Assembly (NCBI RefSeq): GCF_000337215.1
Contig: NZ_AOHZ01000041.1
Span: 1 to 64,000 of the forward strand
DNA from: Natronolimnohabitans innermongolicus JCM 12255
Lineage (GTDB): Archaea > Halobacteriota > Halobacteria > Halobacteriales > Natrialbaceae
DNA length: 64,000 nucleotides
Direction: 5' to 3'
The notes beneath the pieces are model-generated. The model searched no databases and had not been told where the DNA came from. It saw only the letters and a list, made by a program, of their open reading frames with translations. The translations under genes were made by a program, and so were the position numbers. Of the stretch, positions 17,531 through 25,921 are shown piece by piece; the stretch's first letter is position 1; every line of letters starts with the position of its first letter.

Positions 17531-18664
17531 ATGGAGAACGCGAAACGCGAGCGACTCGAGGCCGTCCTCGAGTCGAACACCCTCGACTCGGTCTGGTTCG
17601 CCCGACCGAACAGCTTCGCCTGGCTGACCGGCGGGAGCAACGTCGTCGACCGGGAGACCGACGCCGGCGTCGCCGCTGTCGGCTACGACGGCTCGACCGT
17701 CCGACTCGTGGCGGACAACATCGAAGCCGACCGCATCGTCGCCGAAGAATGTCCGGCTCTCGACGCCGACGAAATCTCGGTCGAGCAGTTTTCGTGGCAC
17801 GAATCGTCGCTCGCGGAGGCGGTCGCGGCCCGCGTCGACGATACCGAACGGGCGGCGATCGACCTCGAGCCGCCGGGATCGAATTTCGAGCGCGTGGATC
17901 CGACGCCGCTTCGCCAGCCCCTGACCGACCGCGACTGCGAGCGCTACCGCGAACTCGGCCGGCAGACGGCCGCCGCCGTCGAATCGGTCTGCCGAGAGCT
18001 GCGAGCCGACGACAGCGAACACGAGGTTGCATCCGCGCTCCGCGTGGCGCTCTCGGCGCGAAACGTCGAGGCGCCGGTCGTCCTCGTCGGCGGGGCCGAA
18101 CGCGCCCAGCGGTATCGCCACTACACGCCGACGGAGGCCGAACTCGGCGACTACGCACTCGTCTCGGTGACGGCCCAGCGCGCCGGCCTCCACGCGAGCT
18201 GTACCCGGACCGTCGCCTTCGACGCGCCGTCGTGGCTCGAGGACCGCCACGCGAGCGCGGCACGCGTCGAGGCGACGGCGCTAGCGGCGACCCAGGACGC
18301 TGTTGCAACGGGCGGAACCGCAGGCGACGTTTTCAGCGCGATTCAGGACGCCTACGCCACCGTCGGCTACGACGGCGAGTGGGAACACCACCACCAGGGC
18401 GGCGCAGCCGGGTTCGCCGGCCGGGAGTGGATCGCGACCCCCGCCCACGACGCCCCCGTAACGGCGCCGATGGCGTACGCCTGGAATCCGACGGTCGACG
18501 GCGCAAAGAGCGAAGAGACGGTGCTCGTCGGAGACGACGACGGTGATGGCGACCACCCCCTCGAGGTGCTCACCGAAACCGGACGATGGCCAACGACGAC
18601 GGCCAGCGCCGTCGGGTACGACCTCGAACTCGAGCGGCCGGCGGTGCTCGAACTCGAGGACTGA
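17531..18664 (+). CDS. M24 (Xaa-Pro dipeptidase-like) family protein, probably non-catalytic
   Basis: 377 residues with the two-domain layout of creatinase/prolidase relatives: an N-terminal domain (SVWFARPNSFAWLTGGSN) and a C-terminal pita-bread domain starting about residue 135. Of the five expected metal ligands, the first Asp is replaced by T214 (LVSVTAQ), the second by C224 (SCTRT where SDTRT is usual) and the first Glu by N319 (AWNP where xEP is usual). Only a His in HHHQGG (286-288) and E329 (KSEETVLV) remain. Hence a dinuclear metal site looks absent. It may act as a binding protein or use other chemistry. Confidence 0.78.
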   Translation: MENAKRERLEAVLESNTLDSVWFARPNSFAWLTGGSNVVDRETDAGVAAVGYDGSTVRLVADNIEADRIVAEECPALDADEISVEQFSWHESSLAEAVAARVDDTERAAIDLEPPGSNFERVDPTPLRQPLTDRDCERYRELGRQTAAAVESVCRELRADDSEHEVASALRVALSARNVEAPVVLVGGAERAQRYRHYTPTEAELGDYALVSVTAQRAGLHASCTRTVAFDAPSWLEDRHASAARVEATALAATQDAVATGGTAGDVFSAIQDAYATVGYDGEWEHHHQGGAAGFAGREWIATPAHDAPVTAPMAYAWNPTVDGAKSEETVLVGDDDGDGDHPLEVLTETGRWPTTTASAVGYDLELERPAVLELED

Positions 18665-18748
18665 GAATCGAGAGCGAGGGCGAAGGCGCGAGAAACAGGC
18701 GGAAATACGACTGGACGAGTGGCCGAACGCCGATTACCGGTCGTCGTT

Positions 18749-19453
18749 TCAGTCCGACACGTCGTCGTCCGCGTCGTCCGCGTCGTCCGCGTCGTCCGCG
18801 TCGGCGGCGTCGGTCTCGTCCGCAGCGTCAGCGTCAGCGTCCGTCTCGAGCGCCTCGAGACCCTCGACGGTGATCGTTACCGGCTCGTCGCCGGCCCCGA
18901 GAGCGGGTTCGAAGTCGTCGGGCTCGCTGCGATCGAGGACGCGATCGAGCGTGAAGATGGTGTTCAGTTCCCGCTGGACCTGGTCGACGACGCCGCCGAC
19001 GAGCTCGCTCGGTTGAATCGCGGTGTACTCGTAGGGGTTGTTCCCGGCACCTTCGCTCGCGCGTTTCTCCCGGGAGACCCGCTCTTCGTCGTGGAGTTCG
19101 GCGAGGGCCTCCCGGACCGTGCTCGGATAGAGGCCGGTTCCCTTCGCGACCTCCTCCGAGGTGCTGCCGGGATTCGCCAGCAGATAGACGTAGATCTTCG
19201 CACGCGTCTCGGTGTCGAGGATCCACGACAGCAGGTCGACGATTCGCTGGTCGACCTCCTCGATGGCCGTGGTTCGGACGCCGTCCTCGTCGGCGCTGCC
19301 CGCCGCGTCGGCGCCGACGTCGACAGCCCCCTCGGACCTCGAGTCGCGCTCCTGATCGACCGACCCGTTCGTCTCGAGTGCGTTCGGACCGTCCTCGCGA
19401 TACCGCTCGTCTCCGCCGTCCACCCGTTGCTCGTCAATATCGTCTGGGACCAT
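18749..19453 (-). CDS. Winged-helix transcriptional regulator with acidic tail
   Basis: 234 residues. A winged-helix domain at about residues 65-135 reads VDLLSWILDTETRAKIYVYL, TSEEVAKGTGLYPSTVREAL and ELHDEERVSREK, like TrmB/ArsR-type regulators. A C-terminal helix (VVDQVQRELNTIFTLDRVL) may dimerise. Both ends are intensely acidic; the last about 25 residues are DADD repeats encoded by a 9-base tandem repeat. The ATG at 19453 is preferred over 19582, whose extension is basic and unlike halophile protein. It lies immediately downstream of gshA on the same strand (175-base gap), so a link to thiol or redox control is possible but only positional. Confidence 0.8.
   Translation of the reverse strand: MVPDDIDEQRVDGGDERYREDGPNALETNGSVDQERDSRSEGAVDVGADAAGSADEDGVRTTAIEEVDQRIVDLLSWILDTETRAKIYVYLLANPGSTSEEVAKGTGLYPSTVREALAELHDEERVSREKRASEGAGNNPYEYTAIQPSELVGGVVDQVQRELNTIFTLDRVLDRSEPDDFEPALGAGDEPVTITVEGLEALETDADADAADETDAADADDADDADDADDDVSD
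18764..18804 (-). repeat. 9-base tandem repeat coding for (Asp-Asp-Ala)n
   Basis: On the plus strand GCGTCGTCC recurs about four times in a row. It lies inside the winged-helix gene and encodes the acidic C-terminal tail. Such repeats expand and contract by slippage, so tail length may vary between strains. Confidence 0.85.
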
Positions 19454-19627
19454 TATCCTCTCGTGAGACTCAAAGCTACCCACGGTCGTAAACCTTTGCG
19501 GGGGCGTGTCGCAGGGCGATCGTCGCTCATGAAAGTCGATGCACACTGATCGCCAGACAGCGTCGCAATCAGTGTGTAACACGTTTCAGGGGCTCCGATA
19601 GTGCGGCCGTCGGTCGCCTTACTCGAG

Positions 19628-20716
19628 TTACTCGGTCCCGAGCAAGAGCGACTCACAGAGGGCGTCTTCGCCGTCCTCCTCGAGCAGTCGCCGCTGGCGC
19701 TCGGCGCCGCTGTCGCGTTCGTAGACCGTCTTGATGCCGTCGATGCCGAGGCGTTCGCACTCGCGGTCGACGACCTCGCCCAGTTCGACCGTCCCTTCCA
19801 TCTCTCGGTCGATGAAGCCGGCGTCGTGGCCGTGGCGGATCGCCCGCCACTTGTTCTCGTCGAGCAGTTCGCGGCGGTGGTCGCGAGCGTAGCCCTCGGC
19901 GCCGTCCTCGTAGTCCTCGGCGAGCGCCTCGACGAGCGCGTGGGCGTACTCGACGAACGCCATCACGACGTCTGGATCGGCCTGTCCGTCGGGCGTGCGC
20001 AGTTCGACCGTTCCGTGGGCCGTATGCGGGCGGACGTCGTACCAGAGCTCGCCGCGATCCTTGATCGAGTCCGTCTCGAGCATCCGGCGCTCGAAGCGGT
20101 CGAATGCCTCGTAGTCCTCGAAGTAGGTCGGCATCCCGGTGTTCGGCAGCGCCTCGAAAATCTTCGCCCGCGCGGACTGCAAGCCGGTGTCGAAGCCGTT
20201 CCAGTACGGCGAGTTCGCGGAGAGCGCGAGCATGATCGGGACGTACCAGCGCAGTTCGTTGGCGATCCAGACCGCCTTGTCTGCGTCGTCGACGCCGACG
20301 TGGACGTGAACGCCAGCGGTCGTGTTTCGATGCTGGGGGTACTGAATCCGATCCAACTGGGAGCGATACCGGGGCTTCTCGGCGTGCTCGAGTTCGCGCC
20401 ACTTCGCCAGCGGATGCAGGCCGGCCGCGGCGATCCGATAGCCGTGTTCGGTGGCGTGGTCGACCAGCGCCCGTCGAATCTCGAGCAGGGACTCGCGGGC
20501 GTCTTCGGGGGCTTCGATCAGCGGCGTCTGCGTCTCGATGACGAACTTGAACAGTTCGTGATCCAGCCGGTCCTCGAGGATCTCGGGCGGGTCGTGTTCG
20601 TAGACGAGTTCGTCGGTGCCGCTGGTGGGACGGCCGGTCTCGTCGACGACGAAACACTCCTCTTCGATCCCCAGCGTGCCCATGCGCGTAAACGATTCCC
20701 GGGACCCGCGTTCCAT
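19628..20716 (-). CDS. gshA: Glutamate-cysteine ligase
   Basis: 362 residues. It forms gamma-glutamylcysteine, the low-molecular-weight thiol of haloarchaea, from Glu, Cys and [28 protein letters not shown] shows the family GIEEE motif at residues 16-20. [13 protein letters not shown] (conserved Glu and Thr), AGVHVHVGV (His strand) and [11 protein letters not shown] follow. Length is that of the characterised haloarchaeal enzyme group. The start at 20716 is kept because the ME.GSR..F leader is conserved in this group. Neighbours are a winged-helix regulator downstream and a lipoprotein upstream, both on the same strand. Confidence 0.9.
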   Translation of the reverse strand: MERGSRESFTRMGTLGIEEECFVVDETGRPTSGTDELVYEHDPPEILEDRLDHELFKFVIETQTPLIEAPEDARESLLEIRRALVDHATEHGYRIAAAGLHPLAKWRELEHAEKPRYRSQLDRIQYPQHRNTTAGVHVHVGVDDADKAVWIANELRWYVPIMLALSANSPYWNGFDTGLQSARAKIFEALPNTGMPTYFEDYEAFDRFERRMLETDSIKDRGELWYDVRPHTAHGTVELRTPDGQADPDVVMAFVEYAHALVEALAEDYEDGAEGYARDHRRELLDENKWRAIRHGHDAGFIDREMEGTVELGEVVDRECERLGIDGIKTVYERDSGAERQRRLLEEDGEDALCESLLLGTE

Positions 20717-20812
20717 CGTCTGCCGTTTTCGGCCGCGGTGGTAAATACCGTTTGGACTCGGCGGCGACGAATCGCCGACCGAGGGCGACGGCGACCGACT
20801 GCCACGGTTCGG

Positions 20813-21562
20813 TCACCAGGACGACGTTTCGATACGGATATCGTGGTCAGCAGCGTCGGACGCGCGTTCTCGGACAGCCCGCGAGATGTGGGGTATCGAA
20901 AACGCCCACGTCTCTCCGGCGCGAAGATCGGTGACGTTGGTCCACTCGTCACCCAACACGACGCCGTCACCGTCGTATATCTTCGCGATCACCTCGACGT
21001 ACCGCTGATCGTCGTCGCTCTCGTTTTCCACCTCGCCGCTGATCGAAATGTCGTCGCCGGTAACGGTCATCTCGCTCGTAACTAGCGTCAGTCCGTCCGC
21101 GGCCTCGTCGAGGTCGTCGCTGAAATCGCCCTCGAGTTCGTATCCGTCGACGTCTTCGGAATCCGATCCGAAATGGTAGATGCGGGCGGACCACGTCTCG
21201 CCGCCCTCGAGGGAACTCAGCCGCGCGGTGTCGTTATCGAGATAATTCCCGCTCTCGTCGTACCAGTCGGCCTGTAGCGACAGCTCTCCACTCGCTGCAC
21301 CGCCGCGGTTTTCGACCGTCGCTTCGACGTACACGTCGGTAGACCAGGTTCCCCGCTCGACGACGAGTTCGTGATCGACGATTGCGAGATCCGCCGAGTC
21401 AGACGAACCGTCTCCGCCGTTTCCGTTCTCGTTCCCGTTTTCGTTTCCGTCGTCGTCACCGTTGCGCGTGCTCCCGTCCATCTCTTCCGTCTCGGAAGCA
21501 CACCCTGCGACGAGCGCCGAGAGTGCCGTTCCGCTCCCGAGAAGGAATCGGCGTCGGTCCAT
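20813..21562 (-). CDS. Tat lipoprotein with FxLyD-like domain
   Basis: 249 residues. MDRRRFLLGSGTALSALVAGC is a textbook haloarchaeal Tat lipoprotein signal: twin-Arg plus lipobox LVAGC with Cys at 21. A Gly/Asn/Asp/Glu-rich linker (residues about 33-55) follows. The remaining beta-rich region has two similar strands, VEATVENRGGAASGELSLQA and ISGEVENESDDDQRYVEVIA, resembling FxLyD/DUF3426-type immunoglobulin-like repeats. It is predicted to be surface-anchored. A GATATAATG box lies upstream near 21575-21583. Function unknown. Confidence 0.85.
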   Translation of the reverse strand: MDRRRFLLGSGTALSALVAGCASETEEMDGSTRNGDDDGNENGNENGNGGDGSSDSADLAIVDHELVVERGTWSTDVYVEATVENRGGAASGELSLQADWYDESGNYLDNDTARLSSLEGGETWSARIYHFGSDSEDVDGYELEGDFSDDLDEAADGLTLVTSEMTVTGDDISISGEVENESDDDQRYVEVIAKIYDGDGVVLGDEWTNVTDLRAGETWAFSIPHISRAVRERASDAADHDIRIETSSW

Positions 21563-21760
21563 GACACCAACATTATATCGGGATACGATACGTGTTACGG
21601 CCCGGACGACTACTCGATCGGCTCGATGGCCGCTGAACCTCCCGCTCAGTCGTCGGCCGGGCTGGCCCCGCTCGACGCCCCGCTCAGGGGTTCGCCGAGC
21701 ATCGCACGCAGGTCGGCCTCGGGTTCGGCGATCGGCCGGAGGCCGAACTCCGCCTCGAGC

Positions 21761-22045
21761 ATGGAGACGATGGTCGCCGTCGGGGCGGCCATCCGTGGCG
21801 GCTGGATCAGGCCGCTGTGGACCGAGACGCTCGGCTGGGTGGCCGTGACGCCGTCGTTGATCGTCTTGCGCCTATTTTACTATAACCTCTCGCTCGCAGT
21901 CGGCGTCTTCGGTGGCGTGGCGCTGGCGGATGCGGTCCGGATCGCGCCGCTCTCGCTCGTGGCTGCGTTCGCCGTCGCCCTCGGCACGACGCTCGCGTTC
22001 CCGCGGATCGCGGAGTCGATCTACGCAGTCCTCCGAGACGCGTAA
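21761..22045 (+). CDS. Small hydrophobic protein, possibly a membrane protein
   Basis: 94 residues if translated from ATG 21761. Two hydrophobic stretches, GWVAVTPSLIVLRLFYYNLSLAVGVFGGVAL and IAPLSLVAAFAVALGTTLAF, could span the membrane. Coding character is mixed: an A/T-rich patch (21867-21886) interrupts the usual GC-rich third positions. The opposite strand also carries an acidic 48-codon ORF over 21646-21792. It lies between two minus-strand genes. I treat it as a possible gene only. Confidence 0.4.
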   Translation: METMVAVGAAIRGGWIRPLWTETLGWVAVTPSLIVLRLFYYNLSLAVGVFGGVALADAVRIAPLSLVAAFAVALGTTLAFPRIAESIYAVLRDA

Positions 22046-22090
22046 CGAGGAGGGCGACTCGAGTCACGCGATCGATCGAGTCGGGCCCGA

Positions 22091-23674
22091 TCAGGTCGCG
22101 ACGGTCTCGGACTCGGGTTCGACGTCCGCCTCGTCCTCTCTGAGCTTGAACTTCTGGACCTTGCCGCTCGGATTCTTGGGGAGTTCGTCGACGAAGTAGT
22201 ACTTGCGCGGGCGCTTGAAGTCCGCGAGCAGGTCGCTCTCGAGGGCGAACTCGTCTAAGTCGTCGGCGGTAACCCCGTCGGCGACGACGTAGGCGACGAC
22301 GAGGTCGCCCCACTCGTCGTCCGGTTCGCCGACGACGGCGGCCTCCTCGACGGCGTCGTGGGAGAACAGGACGTCCTCGACCTCGGCGGGATAGATGTTC
22401 TCGCCGCCGGAGACGATCATATCGTCCTTGCGGTCGACGACGTAGAGGAAGTTGTCCTCGTCGAGTCGGCCGAGGTCGCCGGTGTAGTACCAGGTCGTTC
22501 CGTCGTGTTCGCGGAGGGATTCCTCCGTCGCTTCCGGTCGGTTCCAGTACTCGCGCATCGTACACGGACTGGCGATCAGGATCTCACCGATCTCGCCCTG
22601 TTCGACCTCCTGGTCGGGCGCGGCGTCGGGTTCGACGACGCGTACCTGGTGGTTGAGCCCCGCCTGGCCGGCCGACCCCTGCTTCGAGAGCTGGTCTTCC
22701 GGACGCTGGAAGACGCCGGCCGGGCCGATCTCGGTCATGCCGTAGGCCTGGAGGTAGTCCTCGCAGAGGTGCTCGCGGCAGTTCTCGAGGACCTGTTCCG
22801 GCATCGGCGCCGCGCCGTAGAGGCCGAGTCGAAGCGAGGAGACGTCGACGTCCATCTCCGCGGCGGTCAGCGACAGGCCGTTCCAGGCCGTCGGCGCACA
22901 GAACAGGAACGTGACGCCGTGCTCTTCGATCGCCTGCAGCGCGGCCTGGGGATCGAACTCGTGGTGGATGACGTTCGTCGCGCCGCGGTGGACTCGCGGG
23001 AACAGGTTGCAGTGGAGTTCGGCGCAGTGGTACAGCGGCATGACCGACAGTCCGACGTCGTCTTTAGTGATTTCGCCCTCGGCGATACAGAGGAGGTTGT
23101 GTTCGACCATGCTCCGGTGTTCGTGGACGACGCCCTTCGGCCGGCCCGTCGTCCCGGAGGTGTAGATGAACGCGTAGACGTCGTCTTCCTCGACGCGAAC
23201 GTCGGGTCGGTCGGTCGAACCGGACTCGACCAGTTCGTAGAAGTCCGTCGCGTAGTCGGGCGCGTCGGCGTCGATGTAGACGTAGTCGTCCACCGTCTCG
23301 AGCGAGGGGCGTGCGCTCTCGATGGCCTCTCGAGTCGCCTCCTCGAAGAGTACCATCTCGGCGGCGGCGTCGTTGACGATGTACTCGATCTCCCCCGCCG
23401 GAAGCCGGAAGTTAAGCGGCGTGAACACGGCCCCGATCTTCGCGCAGGCGTAGACGGTAAGCGCCATCTCCGAGCCGTTGTGCAAGACCGTCGCGACGCG
23501 GTCGCCGGACTCGATCCCCGCCTCGAGCAGGGCGTTCGCCAGGCTGTTGACGCGGTCGTCGAACTCGGCGTAGGTCCACCGCTGGTCTTTGTGCGGATAG
23601 ATAATCGCCTCGCGGTCGGGGTGGCGTTCGACCGTCTGCTCGAGAGTGTCACTGATCGTGGGGGGTTCAGACAT
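22091..23674 (-). CDS. Acyl-CoA synthetase (AMP-forming)
   Basis: 527 residues of the ANL superfamily; activates a carboxylic acid to acyl-AMP and then acyl-CoA. Motifs seen: YTSGTTGRPKGV (P-loop-like), YGMTEIGP (A5), WYYTGDLGRLDEDNFLYVVDRKDDMI (A7/A8 hinge) and NPSGKVQKF, with the C-terminal catalytic Lys. Close to medium/long-chain fatty-acid ligases, but the acyl chain is not readable. The minus-strand TATA box AAATATAAGG (23699-23708) sits 25 bases before the ATG. The left end of the IS element lies only a few bases beyond that box, so the IS may have replaced the gene's natural upstream region. Confidence 0.93.
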   Translation of the reverse strand: MSEPPTISDTLEQTVERHPDREAIIYPHKDQRWTYAEFDDRVNSLANALLEAGIESGDRVATVLHNGSEMALTVYACAKIGAVFTPLNFRLPAGEIEYIVNDAAAEMVLFEEATREAIESARPSLETVDDYVYIDADAPDYATDFYELVESGSTDRPDVRVEEDDVYAFIYTSGTTGRPKGVVHEHRSMVEHNLLCIAEGEITKDDVGLSVMPLYHCAELHCNLFPRVHRGATNVIHHEFDPQAALQAIEEHGVTFLFCAPTAWNGLSLTAAEMDVDVSSLRLGLYGAAPMPEQVLENCREHLCEDYLQAYGMTEIGPAGVFQRPEDQLSKQGSAGQAGLNHQVRVVEPDAAPDQEVEQGEIGEILIASPCTMREYWNRPEATEESLREHDGTTWYYTGDLGRLDEDNFLYVVDRKDDMIVSGGENIYPAEVEDVLFSHDAVEEAAVVGEPDDEWGDLVVAYVVADGVTADDLDEFALESDLLADFKRPRKYYFVDELPKNPSGKVQKFKLREDEADVEPESETVAT

Positions 23675-23698
23675 AACGTGCTAGATTGCAACAAACCA

Positions 23699-23708
23699 CC
23701 TTATATTT
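23699..23708 (-). promoter_or_regulatory. TATA box of the acyl-CoA synthetase gene
   Basis: Minus-strand AAATATAAGG ends 25 bases before the ATG at 23674, as expected for a leaderless archaeal promoter. The IS element begins within a few bases upstream, truncating the space for activator sites. Confidence 0.6.
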
Positions 23709-23732
23709 GTTATGGGATGAACAGGCGCAAAA

Positions 23733-23752
23733 CCCCGCCGTTCACGGCGGGG
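23733..23752 (+). repeat. Left-end hairpin of the IS element
   Basis: A perfect 8-base stem CCCCGCCG/CGGCGGGG with loop TTCA. Subterminal hairpins of this kind are recognised by the HUH transposase on single-stranded DNA. The same TTCA loop is used at the right end. Confidence 0.8.
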
Positions 23753-23870
23753 ATACACGCCGTCACTGGATGACACCATCCACCGATGACTGCCCGGCTG
23801 GATATTCCACGCTTCAATCCAAAACTATACAATACAACGTATCATAACCAGTTATGGAGACGTTCCCCGA

Positions 23871-25187
23871 ATGCACATCCACCGCACCTATCGAGCGAAA
23901 ATCCTCAACCACTCCCAAGTGGAGCGGATGCTCGACCTGCACGGGTGGAGTGCCAGCAAACTCTGGAACGTTGCAAACTATCACTCCCGCCAAGTGTGGG
24001 ATGAAACGGGCGAGATTCCCGACGACTCGGACTTGAAACGCGAGTTGAAAGGTCACGACAACTACAAAGGACTCCACTCTCAGTCCAGTCAGCGCGTTCT
24101 GGAGGTACTCGCTGAAGCCTTCAACTCGTGGTACGGCAAACGCAAGAACGACAGTCGAGCGAATCCGCCCGGCTACCGCAAGAAAAACTACTACGACGAC
24201 AACGGCAACCGCGTCCACGAAGAACACCCTCGCAGCACGGTAACGTGGAAGCAGAAAGGCATCTGTCACGACTCGAAACACAACCACGTTCGCCTCTCGA
24301 AAGGTGCGAACCACAAAGACCACCCACGCGACTGGGACTACATCCTCGTTGAGTACGAAACTCGTCCCGAAGTCACGGTTGAAAATCTGCAACAAGTCAG
24401 AGCCGTCTACGACAAGTCAAAGGGGCGATGGGAATTACACCTCGTCTGCAAGCACGAAGTTGAGACGCCTGACGCACCCGGCACCGAAACCGCTGGCGTT
24501 GACCTCGGTATCTGTAACTTCGCCGCCGTAGCATACAGTACCGAGGAGGCCGACCTATACCCCGGCAACCGTTTGAAACAGGACGGCTACTATTTCCCGA
24601 AGGAAATCGCCAAGTGCGACGACTCGGGCGGGAAAGAAGCTACTCGTCTGCACGCGAAGTGGTCGGAGCGCCGCACCCACTTTTTCCATAGTCTCGCCAA
24701 ACACATCGTAGAGAGGTGTATCGAGCAAGGAGTAGGGCGAATCAACATCGGGAAGCTCAACGGCGTCCGTGAAGACGAGAACGGTGAGTCGAAAAACTGG
24801 GGTAAACACGGCAACCTCGACTTACACGGGTGGGCGTTCGACCGTTTCACGAAGATACTCACCTATAAGGCGAACGTTGAGGGAATCGAGGTCGTAGAAG
24901 TTTCTGAGCGCGACACGAGCAAGACGTGTTGCGTCTGCGGTAGGGCGGACAAAGGTCAGCGTGTCGAACGCGGCTTGTACGTCTGTGAGGAGTGTGACGC
25001 GGCGTTCAACGCGGACGTGAATGGAGCGGAGAACATCCGTCTCGACTTCAATCAAAGTAACTCCGAGTCTGCACCTGATTTGGGTGGAGATAGGAGTACC
25101 GGCTGGTTGGCACAGCCCGGAGTCTACCTTCATGACTTGTCCCACGGATTCTCACCGAGGGAACAAGTGGTAAACTGCAAACCGTAA
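23871..25187 (+). CDS. tnpB: TnpB RNA-guided nuclease-family protein with atypical RuvC-II
   Basis: 438 residues. The N-terminal helical region is followed by a split RuvC domain: D211 in GVDLGICNFAAV (RuvC-I) and D382 in FNADVNGAENI (RuvC-III). The four-Cys zinc knuckle is CCVC (353-356) and CEEC (372-375). The RuvC-II strand, where IEDL with catalytic Glu is usual, reads INIGKLNG, placing Gly294 at that position. Either the glutamate is supplied from elsewhere, as reported for rearranged TnpB/Fanzor groups, or cleavage is lost. Family role: omega-RNA-guided cleavage that helps retain the element. The start at 23871 (MHIHRTYRAKI) fits the family N terminus. Confidence 0.92.
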   Translation: MHIHRTYRAKILNHSQVERMLDLHGWSASKLWNVANYHSRQVWDETGEIPDDSDLKRELKGHDNYKGLHSQSSQRVLEVLAEAFNSWYGKRKNDSRANPPGYRKKNYYDDNGNRVHEEHPRSTVTWKQKGICHDSKHNHVRLSKGANHKDHPRDWDYILVEYETRPEVTVENLQQVRAVYDKSKGRWELHLVCKHEVETPDAPGTETAGVDLGICNFAAVAYSTEEADLYPGNRLKQDGYYFPKEIAKCDDSGGKEATRLHAKWSERRTHFFHSLAKHIVERCIEQGVGRINIGKLNGVREDENGESKNWGKHGNLDLHGWAFDRFTKILTYKANVEGIEVVEVSERDTSKTCCVCGRADKGQRVERGLYVCEECDAAFNADVNGAENIRLDFNQSNSESAPDLGGDRSTGWLAQPGVYLHDLSHGFSPREQVVNCKP

Positions 25188-25236
25188 TATCCCAACGCTC
25201 GGGAATCCTCGCCCTTCAGGGCGGGGAGGATGTCAA
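25100..25236 (+). ncRNA. Candidate omega-RNA (TnpB guide scaffold)
   Basis: In this family the guide RNA is produced from the 3' part of tnpB and the right end of the element, with the guide itself read from host DNA beyond 25236. The right-end hairpin (25207-25226) fits the scaffold. Bounds are inferred from family behaviour, not from a visible promoter. Confidence 0.3.
25207..25226 (+). repeat. Right-end hairpin of the IS element
   Basis: CCTCGCCC, loop TTCA, GGGCGGGG: an 8-pair stem with one G-T pair, ten bases inside the presumed right terminus GGATGTCAA. Confidence 0.8.
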
Positions 25237-25285
25237 CTGTACGTTCTCCACTTCGTGTGCTGGAAAAACCGGGCGGCGGTTACTC

Positions 25286-25921
25286 CTACAGCGGCCGAGC
25301 GACGATTCCGAGATGGTCCGCGTGGTACGTTTCGAGCGACCGCGACTCGAGTACTTCGTACTCGTCCTCGAGTTCGGCCCGGACGTCGTCGAAGACGTCC
25401 TCGGGGTCGCGCGTCACGTCCTCGCTTCGGGCCTTGACCGCCAGCAGGAGACGGCCGTCGTCGGCGAGAAACCGCGCGTTCTCGAGGGCGACGCCGGCCT
25501 GCCCTCGCGTCGCGACGTCCTGAATCAGCGCGTCGACGCCGGACTCGACGACGTGAGCGTACGTCTCCGGCTTGCGGGCGTCCTTGAGCAGCGGGAAGAG
25601 CCGCGGCCGCGAGTCGGCGGCCTCGAGCAAGTCCCTCGCGGGCCGGGCGGCGAACTCGACGGCGTAGGTCGGGCCGGCGAAGTCCGCCACGTGACTCACC
25701 GTCGTGCCGCTGGCCGCACCGAGGTAGAGGACGGTCTCGCCGCCCTCGAGTCCGGTGTCCATCCCGAGTGCGAGCATCGCGCCGAGTTTCGACCGGGCGG
25801 GGTTCCAGGCGCGCCATCCCTCGTCGGTGGGCTCGCCGTAGACCGGGTCGCCGCGGGTCGCGAGGCGCTCGGCGCCGTCGATCTCGCGGCGTTCGACGCC
25901 GTCGGGAAGGTCGTCACGCAT
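25286..25921 (-). CDS. flpA: Fibrillarin-like rRNA/tRNA 2'-O-methyltransferase
   Basis: 211 residues; the SAM-dependent subunit of the box C/D RNP that 2'-O-methylates rRNA and tRNA. VYGEPTDEGWRAWNPARSKL is the fibrillarin N-terminal signature. VLYLGAASGTTVSHVAD is the SAM-binding loop, and PLLKDARKPETY and ALIQDVATRGQA follow. Starting at ATG 25921 makes it overlap the nop5 stop by 8 bases, the classic archaeal nop5-flpA arrangement. The IS element inserted about 50 bases beyond its 3' end without disturbing it. Confidence 0.95.
   Translation of the reverse strand: MRDDLPDGVERREIDGAERLATRGDPVYGEPTDEGWRAWNPARSKLGAMLALGMDTGLEGGETVLYLGAASGTTVSHVADFAGPTYAVEFAARPARDLLEAADSRPRLFPLLKDARKPETYAHVVESGVDALIQDVATRGQAGVALENARFLADDGRLLLAVKARSEDVTRDPEDVFDDVRAELEDEYEVLESRSLETYHADHLGIVARPL

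Larger units (their letters stand above)
23711..25236 (+). mobile_element. IS200/IS605-family element carrying only tnpB
   Basis: Approximate ends, set by subterminal hairpins at 23733-23752 and 25207-25226 that bracket a TnpB gene. The right end GGATGTCAA matches the common terminus of halophilic elements of this family. No Y1 HUH transposase gene (tnpA) is present, so movement would need one in trans. There are no inverted repeats or target duplication, as expected for this single-strand transposition family. Base use is more A/T-rich than flanking genes. Exact cleavage points were not determinable by eye. Confidence 0.85.

Noticed and set aside
18764-18804. Tandem repeat considered as a CRISPR or regulatory array
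   Set aside because: Unit is 9 bases, in frame, without spacers, and encodes an acidic tail.
23733-25226. IS end hairpins considered as a minimal CRISPR-like array or terminators
   Set aside because: Position at both ends of tnpB with shared TTCA loop fits IS200/IS605 termini.
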